NCBI RefSeq assembly: GCF_949987535.1
Contig: NC_080079.1
Span: 57,523,000 to 57,586,999, forward strand
Reading direction: 5' to 3'
DNA: 64,000 nt
DNA from: Balaenoptera acutorostrata
Lineage: Eukaryota; Chordata; Mammalia; Artiodactyla; Balaenopteridae
Positions within the stretch are counted from its first letter, which is position 1. Each line of letters opens with the position of its first letter. A program made the position numbers and the translations under genes. The notes below the pieces were generated by a model. That model was not told the DNA's origin. It ran no database searches and saw only the letters and a program-made list of their open reading frames with translations. Shown piece after piece: positions 45,790-56,768 of this stretch.

Positions 45790-45977
45790 GGCATTCTCCA
45801 TTCATGATGCCATTTGATCCTAATAGCAGCCCTGTGTAGTAGGTGATACTATTAGACCCATTTCACAGATGAAGAAACTGAGGTTCAAAGAAGCACAGTG
45901 CTTTGCCTAAGACCCCACAGCTAAGAGGCAGTAGAGTTGGGATTTGAATGCAAGTCTGTCTGACTCCAAGGGCCACT
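45790..45977 (-). repeat. MIR SINE, antisense
   Basis: 'acccatttcacagatgaaga', 'aactgaggttcaaagaag' and 'tttgaatgcaagtctgtctg' are antisense MIR. Bases 45440-45790 hold nothing recognised. Confidence 0.85.
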
Positions 45978-45994
45978 TTATTATGCTACTCTCG

Positions 45995-46150
45995 AGGACA
46001 TCCTCTGGGCCAGACCCAGGGCTGGGTCCTAGAGATTCAAAGAGAATTAAGATGAGGTCCCCACCCTCAAAAAGCACATCTCATGGGGGAGTCAGGCACA
46101 TAAACATTTCCAACATGATACAGGGTTCTCCTTATTAGAGGGCTGGTGAG
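45995..46150 (-). repeat. L2 fragment, antisense
   Basis: 'gggccagacccagggctggg' followed by 'aggtccccaccctcaaaaag' matches antisense L2 near its end. Bases 46150-46555 hold nothing recognised. Confidence 0.55.
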
Positions 46151-46554
46151 CACAGGTCCAGAGAATGACCTGGGGGTGACAGTGATGAGTAAGGGGCTGC
46201 CCTACCCTTTCCTTGCTGGGACTGACCTGAGAAAGAGTAGACTCGAGGGTGTAGGAATTTGTCTTCAAATCCCTGATGGGCATGGTCATTCTAAGCAACC
46301 GCCAAAATTCAACCTGACCCACTGGGCAGAAATCACAGGAAGGCCAGCTGGCTGTGTGGGAAAAGAGCTGAGCTGGGAGGGGTCGCTTTGCAAGAGTGCA
46401 AGGTCCCTGGAGTGGAGAAATCTTTGAGCTAAAGCCAGGCATACTTTGTCAGGAATGTAGCTCAGAAGATTCTCGAGCTGGGAGAAGGGGGCGAGAGTGA
46501 CTTGTTCTCTGTTCTGATCTATCTTCCCCTTCTCAGAACATCTATTACCACTTT

Positions 46555-46690
46555 CAGTCATCTGAAAAATTGGAATGATTATAGCCCCTGCCTCACCGAG
46601 TGGTTGGGAGGACTAAATGGGAAACTAGGGCTCAGAGCGATTAAGCAATTTGCCCAAGGTCACACTGCACAAGAGCAGGGGAGCAGGGTC
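46555..46690. repeat. Two abutting MIR fragments in opposite orientations
   Basis: 'cagtcatctgaaaaattgg' (sense MIR 3' half) runs to about 46620. It meets 'gaaactagggctcagagc' and 'cccaaggtcacactgcac' (antisense MIR) to about 46690. Confidence 0.6.
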
Positions 46691-46929
46691 CCTTTCACTG
46701 CATGATTTTCCTTTTAAACCAGCAAGGTCATCCCTTCTTCCACAGTGGTCCCATTGTGTTGCTATTGGTGCTCAAGGTGAGGGATTGAGAAGGAGGAGCT
46801 CAAGGTGAGGGAGAAAAAGATTGGAGTTAGAACTCTCTAGCTGGCAACTGACCTATAATCACTATTCATAGATGCTGGCCCAGGCTTGAGCTCACCCTTA
46901 GTTTCAAAATTCTGCAGGCTGGTAAAGCA

Positions 46930-47075
46930 GGAAGACTTGAATCTCAGAAGATACGGTTCATGTCCCACATTTTCCACTTGCAAGATCTATGACTTTAGCC
47001 TCTGTTTTCTATCTGTAAAATGGGGATAATAATTCCCACTCTAAAAAACCTGCCAGGGTTAGCATACACTTCCAA
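46930..47075 (+). repeat. MIR fragment, sense
   Basis: 'ctgttttctatctgtaaaat' then 'ggggataataattcccac' is the sense MIR core. Confidence 0.7.
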
Positions 47076-47164
47076 TGAACAACCTATGTGAAAGCCCGCT
47101 ATTAACTAATACACTTGACAAATGGAGCGGGGCGCGAAGGGAACCAGTGCACACTGAAATCCTG

Positions 47165-47510
47165 CTATGTACCACGTCACAAGCAGATCCTGAGATGAAG
47201 ATTCCTGTGCAAGTGATGTGTTACAAAATTTCTCCTGGGAGAACCCACTAAGGGAGTGGGGGAAGCAAGACAGGGAAGGGGAAGAAGCCACACACTGATA
47301 CAATTACAGGTGAAGTCTCAGCACGGCCTGTCCTGCAGGGAGCTCTACAGGGTAGGTTATACCGCCAAGTTTGCTCGACCTTGAATCAAAGGAGTTAGGT
47401 TTCCATACTCCTGCCCCTGTTGATCATTGCTTATAGGCCACTCTGAGGACACTTCCTGCTCTCAGCACCTCTTGGGTGAAGTTACTGCAATAGCCTAAAA
47501 GTGGTCCTCT
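47165..47510 (+). repeat. Unclassified mammalian repeat (LTR-like?)
   Basis: 'gattcctgtgcaagtgatgt', 'agggagtgggggaagcaag' and 'catactcctgcccctgttg' resemble a dispersed repeat whose name I cannot give. Confidence 0.4.
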
Positions 47511-47629
47511 CAAGAAGCTTGCAACGTTGAGATAATAGGAGAGAAGCCAACAGAAGCCGGGATGGACACACAGAACTCATAACGGAGATCCAAGGGGATC
47601 CAAAGCAGAGAACTGATAGTGTCCACTAT

Positions 47630-47780
47630 ACAGATCCTCAGTACACATGTTCTCCTTCAATAAACACTCAACTCAGTGAGGAGGATATTATTACCCCACT
47701 TAACAGATGAGGACACTAAGACTCAGAAAAGTAACTCACTCAGGAGGTCATCTCTATCTACCTCCAAAGTCAGGCTCTCA
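47630..47780 (-). repeat. MIR fragment, antisense
   Basis: 'ccacttaacagatgaggac' followed by 'actaagactcagaaaagt' is antisense MIR. Confidence 0.65.
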
Positions 47781-47914
47781 CTGTATTGATTTTACTCTCC
47801 TTTCCCTTTGCTTCATCCTCCAGATCCCTCATGGCATTGGTCACCTTGGCCCTGCTCTCCTTCAGGGCTGCGTTCAGTTTGCTTATTCCATCAACATCAC
47901 CAAGGGTCAAGGTA

Positions 47915-48295
47915 CTCATGGAAAGGGAAGAAATGGAGATAGCAGTGTTGATGGCAGAGATGATGGCAGTGGTAATGATGAAAATAGTGATAATTCTGAT
48001 GGTGATAATACTGGCTGTGGGAGTAGAGGTATTGGGGTGGGGCGGTAGAGGTGGTGAGAGCAATGGAGATGGTGTTGGTGTTAGTGCAGTGGTTAAGTAA
48101 TGGTGGTGGCATAGTAGTAGGGGTGATGATGGAGGTGATGATAATCATGGTTGTGGCCATGGTAGTACCAACATGGTGGAGGTAGCAGAGGTGATGAGAG
48201 TGGTGGTGACAGAAGTGATGATGGTGGTAGTGGAGGTGGTGGTGGTAATAATAATGGCAATAATGGCAGTGGTGTTATGATGGTGGATATACTGT
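47915..48295 (+). repeat. Degenerate GAT/GGT/AAT trinucleotide tract
   Basis: About 380 bp in which almost every third-base step is purine-purine-T or G-G-T: 'ggtgatgatggaggtgatga', 'gtggaggtggtggtggtaat'. The triplet periodicity keeps long frames open on both strands but encodes only low-complexity peptides. Confidence 0.85.
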
Positions 48296-48559
48296 TTGGG
48301 CAGTGATGGCACTGTTGTTATTAGTGATGCCTCGACTGTCCAAAAAGATAACAGTCAACCCTTGCCTCCCTGGCTGCATTAGAAAACGGCGCCAGTGGGT
48401 CCCCACCTGGTGGCCACAGGAAGGCAGAGAAGCCTTCTAAGGGATCAGGGCTAGAAGGAGAGCACAGCCTGCCATGATGAGGCTAAGACTGTCCCCCTCA
48501 ACAGAGCCAGAAGTCTGCGGAGGGGCAGAGGATGACAGAGCCAGCAAGACAGCACAGCA

Positions 48560-48800
48560 AGTCAGTCACATCATATTTCAGTAACAGCGTGTAGCTGCTT
48601 GTTAGCAGAGATCTGCTTTCCAACGGCAAATAATAAAATTATGCTTTTTGTGCAGCTAATGAAATGCAAATTGAAGTTGGATGCACATTAATGCAAAGAG
48701 TTGAATATCCATTTAATCAGCTCCTCCCTGCAGGGGCCAATGATAAAAATGACAGAGGAATTGCATTGCTAATTCCGGCCTGTCACATCTTATACGCTCT
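48560..48800. promoter_or_regulatory. Strong candidate regulatory island K with octamer/homeodomain cluster
   Basis: It carries a composite TAATGAAATGCAAAT at 48657-48671 (TAAT core plus perfect POU octamer ATGCAAAT). ATTAATGCAAAG follows at 48687-48698, then 'atccatttaatcagctcc'. GAATT at 48758-48762 faces AATTC at 48771-48775 around an ATTGCAT octamer-like core. No repeat is recognised. This is the most motif-dense block of the window. An enhancer role is inferred. Confidence 0.5.
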
Positions 48801-49104
48801 TACCTTGTAAACCCACTACTCCTGTGGCCGACACCTGCCTGCAGGGCCCCAGGTTTATGGATCAGGGTTCTGGGAGCCTGGGAATCCCTTTGGGGGAAAG
48901 GGATTAGGCGATTTGGTCCAGAGGGGGAGTAGGGAGGCCTGGGGGGGAGTACAATGAAATAGATGAGATCTCTCCTATATTCCCAAAATAAACTGCCACT
49001 ATTCTCTCCTCTGTCCCCCACCAGGCCAGCCTCTCTCCTATGGGGGTGGGTGGGATGATGGTCAGAGTATTTCTTCCTGTGGTAGTAATCAGACATCAAT
49101 GGTA
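48801..49104. other. Unique sequence, nothing recognised
   Basis: No repeat or exon was recognised. Confidence 0.3.
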
Positions 49105-49330
49105 TCATAATGCCAGCTAACACCTATCAACTGTTCACTCTGTGCCAGCTACCACGTGTAATTTACATGCATCTGCTCATTCAATCAGCACCCGTAAGGT
49201 GGGTACAGTTACTCCTGTTTACAGACAAGGAAACTGAGGCTCAGAGAAGTGAAGCGCCTTGCCAAAGGACACACAGCTAGTAAGGGATTTGAACCTAGAC
49301 GTTATGACTCTGAAGGCCATATTCTTTACT
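49105..49330 (-). repeat. MIR SINE, antisense
   Basis: 'gtttacagacaaggaaactg', 'aggctcagagaagtgaag' and 'gacacacagctagtaaggg' are antisense MIR, well kept. Confidence 0.9.
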
Positions 49331-50315
49331 ATAGTATCCTGTTGCCTTTGAAGAAAGTGACACTGGGGAAACAGTCCAGGGCAGGCTGCCCGATGCTTGG
49401 TGTCCAACAATAGAGAGGAGCTTGGAGGAAGGAGAGGTGGTCAGGAGTAGAGCTGAAGGAGGTGAGACTAGTGGTGGGGAGTAAAAGACAGGAAGCATCT
49501 ACCTTAATTGTAAGAGGGGCTGGAGGTCGTTTCTACCTGGCTCTGAGAGCTGCCCAAACCAGCGACTTCGGGGCAGATGAAGCGACCCAGCCTGTCTGGA
49601 GCTAGCAGAGAGGAATCAGGCCAGACATGCACTCCAGTAAGCCCAGGAGAAAGGCAGTTGGCGCTGATCTGTGAGTCAGTGATTCCAGGGACAGCGAGGA
49701 AGACAGGTCAGAGAGGACAGAAGGAGCAGCGAGGGCCTGCTATGGTGGCAGAGGCCAGAGCTGGTGGGCTGGAGGTGGGGTCCATCTGGGCGCATCCTGT
49801 CTGGGCCTCCACTCTGTCATGCCGGAGGAGGGCAAGAAAACGTTCAGGCCTTGGGGTCCTCCCCCTGCCTCTTCACCAGCACTGAGAACAGCTTTGGTGG
49901 GCTCTGAGGGGCTCTAGTGGACACGTGTAAGTGCACCCAAATGACGCTGTGACAAGGGGGTCCTTAGCCTTCCTAGAAGCCCTGGAGGCAGGGGTGGGGG
50001 CAGGCATGCTGGGAAGCGACACACGCTGCCTTCACAAGCCTCTGCCGTGACAACCTGTCTCCGGATCCAGATCGGGCCTGACAGGCTCCTTCCAACTGTC
50101 ACACCGCTACTCCGGCAGGACTTACCCATAGTCTGGCCTCTGACAGGACACAGATGAGGAGGCGAGAGCTCCCAGCTCTGCTGTAAACAAGGACCGGAGT
50201 GAGCTACACCCCCAGACCTGCCCGCCCCACCAGCTAAAGGGGAGACGCCAGGTCCTCCGAGCCGCCCTCCCAGCTCAACTCTGTCATGGCCACACTGATG
50301 CCACTCACCGCTCTT
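49331..50315. other. GC-rich unique sequence, nothing recognised
   Basis: Open frames of up to 151 codons (49914-50369 minus) overlap an MIR at one end and show no family resemblance. Confidence 0.3.
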
Positions 50316-50319
50316 ATTT

Positions 50320-50510
50320 CTGCCATTTATTGAGCACCTACTGTGTGCCGGGCACTGTATACTCAGCACTCTGTTGCGTCATGACAACAGCAACCCTCTC
50401 AGAAAGGGATTCTTATTGAGCCCATTTTACGATGTAGAAACAGAGGCCACCAAGTTCACCAAGAAGACGACTCCACTGATTCCAAAGGTCTGTGCTGTGT
50501 CACGCTGCGT
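50320..50510 (-). repeat. MIR SINE, antisense
   Basis: 'tttattgagcacctactgtg', 'tgccgggcactgtatactc' and 'gagcccattttacgatgtag' are antisense MIR. Confidence 0.8.
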
Positions 50511-51800
50511 TCAGCCCTGGGCCATGCCCTGAGGGGAGCCGCAGAAGAAGGAGGCACAGCCCCTGCTCTCAGAGACCCTGTGGGTTCATCCAGGGCGACT
50601 GTCTTTCAAAAGAGTGAGAATCTCCCACGTGCACAGCATCCTGTAGCTTGAAGCACAGCTCAGAAAACAACGCTCACAGCCACGTGCTCACTATGCTACT
50701 GTTGGTGTACAACAGAGAGAAATGAATATACGTTTGTGTTTGCTTTAATGGAAACACATTAGAAAGAAACCCTCTGGGACATGAGAAATTGGCAGTGGTG
50801 TCTAGCTGGAAAGAAGGGATGCACAGATGGGGGCGGGGGGGCCGGAGGAGGTTTTACTCTACCACCCTTTCGTTTTATTTTTATTTTCGAATACACAAAT
50901 ATACCAGCTAAGCAAACTTTTAAATAGAGTTTTTAACTAAAAAGGTTAAGCATCCTTTCACGTAACGTCCACAACAGGACCGTGATGGGGGCTTTCACAG
51001 CAAAGGAGCCTGAAGCTCAGACAGGTTGGACTGTGGGTCACGCAGCTGGTCAGCAGGGGAGCCAGGGCCGAGCCAGCCCATCCAGCCCCTCATTCCACAA
51101 GCACCTGGTCTTAGTGCAGTGCCCAGGGGGGCCAGGCACAGAGTAGTTCTCAGTAAGGAAGACGTCATCCCTCCCCCCAGGTGGGAGGCCATGGTAAAGT
51201 AATCTTGCTCCCCTAAAAAAGCGCAAAGGAAAAAGAGCTAAACCTCAGAGCCTGCAAGGTTTGGCCAGAAGGGCCCTCGGTAAGAACGGCGGCTGGGCCA
51301 GGGCACACAGACACCGTCACCTTGAGACCCAGCTTCTGGGGGGAGGTCTGACCTCGGCTCCCACTGCCTCCCCAAGAGACACCTCGGCCTCGCTTAGGGC
51401 CGGCGAGACCAACGTAACGCCCCAAAAAGCTCCACTGAGGGCATGAAGGGCACCGAGACCAGGAGAGAGAGGTTCTGCTACTGGGAACTTGTTTCCAGGT
51501 ATCCCATCCGCATGCCTGCTGGCCTGTCCACCTTGGCCATGTCCTGACTGCCATCTGGCGTCCTCGCCAGCCCACCCGCCAGGAACTGCCCTGACTCCCT
51601 GCTCCCAGGTCAGGCTTCTGAGCCTCATCTCCAGGAAAAACGCACCGATCAGGGTCTGGGGTCCTGCCTGGCTGTGCCTTCCCCACATAGGCCCACACCC
51701 ACCCACCCCCTAATGCCAGGCGGTGACAAGTGCTAACTAACAGGAGTTACGTGTGGGCAGTATGGGCAGGGCAGGGGTCACTCCCTCAGGGGACACAATG
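50511..51800. other. Mostly unique; weak MIR scrap
   Basis: Bases 50945-51150 hold an MIR-like trace ('ggtcacgcagctggtcagc', antisense). The overlapping frames at 51213-51713 on both strands are taken as chance. Confidence 0.35.
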
Positions 51801-51813
51801 CCTTTGAGTCTGT

Positions 51814-51932
51814 GATTTTTTTTTGGCCGTGCCACGTGGCTTGCGGGACCTCTGTTCCCCACCAGAGATTGAACCGGGGCCCACGACAGTGAAAGCGTCG
51901 AGTCCTAACCACTGAACCTCCAGGCAACTCCC
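51814..51932 (-). mobile_element. CHR-type SINE, short head-only copy, antisense
   Basis: Reversed tRNA-like head: 'ggtggttaggactcgacgc'-type A box region and B box 'ggcccaggttcaatc'-like, then an A-rich tail of 8 T on the plus strand. TTGAGTCTGT at 51804-51813 repeats at 51933-51942 as the target duplication. It is more diverged than the two long copies. Confidence 0.8.
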
Positions 51933-52372
51933 TTGAGTCTGTCTTTGACGTGCCCAAGTGTGATAAGACAGACGTTGAGCTGGGGAACAAGGCAGATGAG
52001 AAGGGAGAAAGGCTTTCACAGAAGTTTTGAGCTGGGATTTCTCCACCAACGTTCTAGATCCTGGCCTGTGATTGGGGGTCATGAGATGAATGAAACGGGG
52101 CTCCCCAGGGCTAGGGGAGACTGGAGTGAAAACGATACAGGCAAAAGAGTGTCATAAGTACAAGAGAAGAGCAAGGGAATGGTGACCACTGGGTATGTCA
52201 GGGGGATCTTCCTGAAGGAAGGACGAATAGAGGTGCATTCACCAGGCAGAAGAGTGGGGAGGAAACTTCCAGACAAAGGAAACGTGCTTCCTTTCACTGT
52301 GATTGTCCAGACCAGGTCTGCACCAGAGAAGCAACACTGTCCACTGTTTATGCAGTGAAGATGTTCTGTATC

Positions 52373-52545
52373 TGTGCAGCCTAGCATGGTAGCCACTAGC
52401 TGTGTGCAGCTCTAGAGCACTTGAAATGTGGCTAGTACACCTGAGGAACTGAGGTTTACGTTTTTTAAGTTTTAATTCATTTAAATGTAAATAGCCACAC
52501 TATTTAATGGCTAGTGGCTACCATATTGAACATCGAGGTTTTGAA
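52373..52545. mobile_element. DNA transposon remnant (hAT-Charlie-like MER)
   Basis: 'gcacttgaaatgtggctagt' lies between 'ggtagccactagctgtg' and 'atggctagtggctaccatat', which are inverted with respect to each other, as in a common mammalian hAT family. Bases 51943-52373 hold nothing recognised. Confidence 0.65.
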
Positions 52546-52829
52546 GTTTCCAGAAGAATCAAGGCAAGAAAAGCTGCTGGTGCCCACTAGTCACTTGTTG
52601 GCTGTGTCACAAAAAGAAGAAATCTCTGAGAATTGAGGCTGTCAAGGAAAAGCCTAGTCAAGGAGAGAATGTGAGCATCAGTGAAGTTCTAGACGTCAAA
52701 CCAAGGCTGGGGTCAAGCTCACCTCACACACCCAAGCCGAACATGGGCCATCTGGTTTCCGTGAAGCCAAGGACAGTGGCTCTCCCTGAAACCATCAGTC
52801 AGCTGAGTTTGGGGTAGCCTGAATTGTCT

Positions 52830-53060
52830 TTGTTTGAGGCTGTTTGTTTTGAGTGGTGTCATTATTTTATTTTTAAATTACCTATAATGCACCCGTTAAA
52901 AATTCCCTAATTACAGATAGGATAAATACATAATTGCAGACTTTTTAAATGCACGTATTATTTACTCAATGCTCCATAATTACGGTCTTTTCCACGAAAG
53001 GTATTATTTCCTGGATGGTCCGTAATCGCTTCTTTGAAGCCGGCTGTGGAAGGCCGAACT
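52830..53060. promoter_or_regulatory. Candidate regulatory island L
   Basis: TAATTA at 52908-52913 and 52977-52982, 'ttaaattacctataatgc' and 'acataattgcagac' form a dense homeodomain-motif cluster with no recognised repeat. Bases 52545-52830 hold nothing recognised. An enhancer role is inferred. Confidence 0.45.
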
Positions 53061-53231
53061 GTTCCTGGGATTCAGTTCACAGGTCACTGGTCCCCTCCCA
53101 TCAGGCAATTTATGCACCCCCCGAGGCCAGCTGTCGGAGCCCAGCAGGCCTGCACCCACCAGAAGGACTGTGTTCAGCTACCGCACCAGCCGATCGCTCC
53201 ACCACAAGCACAGGCCAGGCTGAAGACCGGT

Positions 53232-53252
53232 GGGGTTTGGGGTTTGGGGTTT
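53232..53252 (+). repeat. (GGGGTTT)3 tandem heptamer
   Basis: Three exact GGGGTTT units follow 'accggt'. The sequence recalls plant/ciliate-type telomere units but is probably a chance short repeat. Confidence 0.8.
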
Positions 53253-53564
53253 GAGGCTGAGGTCTCCTGTTTCTCTTTTGATTCTTCTGCTGACAGGCAA
53301 GATGGTTAGTGGTCGTGAGCTCAGACTTAGGCTGGTAACCTGGTGTGTCTCCCAGCTCATCACTGACTCACTCTGCAACTTGAGACAAGGGTCCTAGTTC
53401 AGGTTATGCGAAGCAGCCCCTGAGCTCAGGATTTGGGCGAGGTCATCCCAGGAAGTCCAGGTGAGGGAGTGGGAAAGTGTGACAGCAAAGAGAGAAAAGC
53501 CATATGCGTGTGCATTTGTTCCTACTGTCATGCACACCTTGAGAGACTATAGAAGACACCTCAG

Positions 53565-53770
53565 AATTGTCCCCTGAGGGCCAAGGAAGCTGGGGTGTTT
53601 ATCCACCAACTCTTGAGGGTTGTCACCAGGCACATTAACTTCCAGGCACTCCCAGGCTGCCCTGCACATAGGTAACCTGACGCAGGAAGCTACTGGCATG
53701 TACAGCCACTGTCCACCAAGGCTGCAGGCAACCTCCAGGAAGGACCAAAGGGCTGTGGACAGGCCTCAAG
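53565..53770 (+). repeat. Unclassified old interspersed repeat (3' part)
   Basis: 'gaagctggggtgtttatcca', 'cataggtaacctgacgcag' and 'ggcatgtacagccactgtc' resemble a dispersed mammalian repeat, also hinted at around 61460. Confidence 0.4.
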
Positions 53771-53784
53771 AGTATCTGCTGAAA

Positions 53785-53935
53785 CAAGTTACTTGTCCTC
53801 TCTCTGCCTCAGCTTTCTCATCTGCCAATGAAAATCAAAATAGTACTTACCACTTAGATTACGGGGGAGAAAAGGTGAGGTTGGATAAATGGAAGTTACT
53901 ACTGAATAAACACAAGTTGCTATTATCATGAGCGA
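53785..53935 (+). repeat. MIR SINE, sense
   Basis: 'ctcagctttctcatctgcc' then 'tgctattatcatgagc' is the 3' half of MIR. Confidence 0.75.
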
Positions 53936-54119
53936 CTGCGGACAAGGCTTTTGCTCGGTCCTGGTGTGCTTTCTCCAGGCCTCCATCTGAACTGCCCTTG
54001 GCAGCCTAGGTGGCAGCCAGCACCAACTCAGAGAGGCTTTCAGGACTAGCCAAAGACTTATCTCAGGGCCTGCAAAGCCGAACCTGGCATGATGGCAGAT
54101 CCTTTGCCACAGTGCTGGG

Positions 54120-54600
54120 TCCCCACGTCTGTTACCCTAAGTCAGACACTGTTGGCTAATTCATCATTCCACTCCCTCCTTTATCCCTATACACCCCCAG
54201 TTGGCCCAAGAATGAGTGGTTCAGAAAGCAGAACCTGGGTTAGGCTCAGCCAATCACAGTAATTCCATTCTCCTCTCCCCCAAGTGGTTAGTTTACATAT
54301 TTGATCCATTTCTAGCCAATGAGATACCAATAAAGTCATTTGGGAAAACTTTCTTTTCTCTAAAAAAAAAAAAAAGATATTCTCTCTTCTGGCTCTGGAT
54401 AGTGTTGTATGAGGAGTGATGCTTGATGCAGCTGCAGCCATCTCGCACCATGAGGGTACAAACCTGAGGACAAAGTCAAAGGCAGAGGGGCAATGGGAAA
54501 AATGACCGAATGACAATGGCAGAGCAGATAATGGAAAAATTCGATGCCTGCTCATGTCACTGAGTCCCCATATTGATGAGCCTCAGAATCATCCTAGCTC
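54120..54600 (+). repeat. LTR-like mammalian repeat, family uncertain, left part
   Basis: 'aggctcagccaatcacagta', 'tctagccaatgagataccaa' and 'gatgagcctcagaatcatcc' match a dispersed repeat. It appears split by an MIR and to resume at about 54815. An A-run of about 15 lies at 54361-54375. Confidence 0.45.
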
Positions 54601-54604
54601 TGCC

Positions 54605-54810
54605 ATAAATAACAATCAATGCTTATGTACTACTTATCACGAGCCAGGAGCTGTTCTAATCACTTTGCATTTATTAATCCATTTAATCCTCACAACAGCC
54701 CACTGAGGAAGGGACTACTGGTAGCATCATTTACAGAAGTGAAAACTGAGGCCCAGAAAGATTAAGTAACTAGTTCAAGGTCATAAAGCTAGCAATTATT
54801 CCTCCTTATG
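54605..54810 (-). repeat. MIR SINE, antisense
   Basis: 'aatcctcacaacagcccact', 'aactgaggcccagaaagat' and 'ttcaaggtcataaagctag' are antisense MIR. Confidence 0.85.
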
Positions 54811-54814
54811 CAGT

Positions 54815-54970
54815 CTGGCTTTGGGCTCTGAACTCTTTCTGGTTACAGTAGATGCTGCTACCACTCTACTATTCTTGTAATGTGCAAAAATAAATCTCTC
54901 TATCCTTTAAGCCATCTTACTTGGTTCTCCTGTTAAATGCAGCTGAAAGTATCCTAATTGCTACACCTCA
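54815..54970 (+). repeat. LTR-like mammalian repeat, right part
   Basis: 'aataaatctctctatccttt' followed by 'cagctgaaagtatcctaatt' fits the terminus of the element begun at 54120. Confidence 0.4.
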
Positions 54971-54982
54971 TTGGGATGAGGA

Positions 54983-55020
54983 GAAAAAAAGAAAGAAAAA
55001 AAAAAAAGAAAGAAAGAAAC
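54983..55020 (+). repeat. (GAAA)n / poly(A) tract
   Basis: GAAA and A runs over 38 bp. Confidence 0.9.
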
Positions 55021-55194
55021 CCAAAATTTTAAATTCAAGGGGCCAGGATAAGTCTCTGATATATTTATCAAGAAAGTGGTACCTGGGAGTTTGTGTCTCA
55101 TGCACTTCACTGGCAGGATCCTCCCTTTGTGATGGTAACATGAGTGACAAAGTACTATTGTCACTATGAGGCCAGTTTTGCTATGAGTCAAAAT

Positions 55195-55495
55195 CTGGGC
55201 TCAGTACTTATGTAGTTCATCTCATTTAATCCTCAAGATGACTCGGCAAGGCAGGTGCTACCACCCCAAGCTCACAAATTAGGAGGTCATAATAATACTA
55301 CCTAGCATGTATTGAGTTCTCACTCTGTGCCAACCACCAGGGTAGGCACTTTCCAGACCTTTTCTCACTTAATCTTCTCAACAATCCAATAAAACTATCA
55401 TCATTTTAAAAAGGACGAAATCAAAGGCTCAGAGAAGCTAAGTATCATGTCCAAGGTCACAAGATGAGACGGAAAGCTACAAGTCATACTTGATC
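55195..55495 (-). repeat. Two MIR fragments in tandem, both antisense
   Basis: First: 'catctcatttaatcctcaag' (55215 onward). Second: 'tgagttctcactctgtgcc' to 'gtccaaggtcacaagatg' (55310-55490). The repeated landmarks show two insertions. Confidence 0.75.
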
Positions 55496-55679
55496 TCCCT
55501 CACTCTCAGCTAGGTAGGCTGGGGGTCTGCAACAGGGAGGAAAGTCATGGCCAGAGAACCAGCCACCACCAGCCGAGAAATGGTCAGGGAGCTCAGCCAG
55601 CAGGGGCCCAAGTGGCCCTGAGTCCAGAGTGATGGCCATCAGTTACAAGGAGCAAAGAAAGAGAACTTGGTATTAACTG

Positions 55680-55805
55680 GTATGGCCAACAATGGGGAGG
55701 GGTGAGCTCCCCATTGCCAGAAGTATTCAAATGAAGGCTGGATAAGGATTTGTGCCAGGAGTAGGAGGGTCTCCAAGAGACAGGGATTTTAGCATTCTAG
55801 AATTC
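55680..55805 (+). repeat. CR1/L3-like ancient repeat fragment
   Basis: 'gtgagctccccattgccag' followed by 'aagtattcaaatgaaggctg' matches the same old element as at 200-365. Bases 55495-55680 hold nothing recognised. Confidence 0.5.
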
Positions 55806-55869
55806 TGTCCATGTCCCATGTCTAAACTCTCTCCAAAGTCATAGAGACCTTGCAGCCTGTGTGTTTCCT

Positions 55870-56090
55870 GCTTATTCTAGAGGAAGGCCACAGAAGGAGC
55901 ACTGGACCAGGAGTCCAGCAATCTGGGATTTGCCACTCTGACACTCCCTGGCTCAGGGTTTCCAGACCTCTTCATGTTGCCTTACTGAGTACCCATCTGG
56001 GCACAGTGCCAGGCGTGGCTTTCTGCTGGTACAACAAAGTACAAGAATAAGCTCGAACCTCAAGGGGCTTACCATTTAAACACCAGCCTG
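55870..56090. repeat. MIR (sense) followed by L2 (antisense) fragments
   Basis: 'gagcactggaccaggagtcc' is the sense MIR start. 'ggcacagtgccaggcgtgg' and 'cctcaaggggcttaccattt' from 55990 are antisense L2. Confidence 0.5.
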
Positions 56091-56219
56091 CAGGGTTTCC
56101 AGAGAAATCCATCTACTGGCTAGCAAGCCCTCCCAACCCTGTCTGGTCTTCAGGCTTGTGAGGGCTGCTCAGGGATAGAGAGCAGTCATCTTCACCTTGG
56201 CTACTCCTCAGGAGGAATC

Positions 56220-56335
56220 TGAGGCAATTCTCTATTCCAGCCTCAGTCTTCTCCTCTGTAAAATGGGGGTGTAAACAAGAAGTTCCTAAGGTCATTTCCG
56301 GTTCTGCAGTGAAGGATGCCAGAGGTCTACACAGG
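56220..56335 (+). repeat. MIR fragment (MIRc-like), sense
   Basis: 'gtcttctcctctgtaaaatg' then 'cctaaggtcatttccggttc' is the MIR core with the alternative 3' end. Confidence 0.7.
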
Positions 56336-56534
56336 GTTGCCATATGGTCCCAGACCTTGGGAGAGGGTGAGTACTTCCCTGGCTTCTAAGAGCACACTCT
56401 GGGGAGTGGAAAATCGTGGGGTCCCCCTGGGCTTTGTCAATCCTTTGTACTCACAAATGGTCTCCAAGACTCACCCAGGAAGATAAGTTTTAAGGTGGTC
56501 AGGTTCACTCTTCAACTTCATCACTCTCTCTCTT

Positions 56535-56768
56535 AGGAAGGCAGCACAGACACAGAAGGACCCAGATTAAGGTCCCTGGCCCCAACCCTTCCTGGCTGTA
56601 TAATCCTGGGCAAGTCTATGTAAGACAAAGGTAACTTTGGTTTCTCATCTTTGAAATGGGAATATAATATCCCATTATCCCACTATTGGGAGGATGAAAT
56701 GAAATAAGGCATTAAAGGATCTGACACAGTATACAAAGCACACAGCTGGTACTCAGTAAATGCCCATT
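56535..56768 (+). repeat. MIR SINE, sense
   Basis: 'taatcctgggcaagtctatg', 'ttctcatctttgaaatggg' and 'gctggtactcagtaaatgc' follow MIR. Bases 56768-57262 hold nothing recognised. Confidence 0.8.

Noticed and set aside
47786..48160. Open frames rich in M, V, E or T, I, H
   Set aside because: Low-complexity translations of the GAT/GGT tract on both strands.
51213..51706. Overlapping 161- and 129-codon minus-strand frames
   Set aside because: Both strands are open in several frames, typical of GC-rich noncoding DNA; no family resemblance.
53232..53252. Second telomere-like block (GGGGTTT)3
   Set aside because: It is not the vertebrate TTAGGG unit and has only three copies; most likely a chance short repeat.
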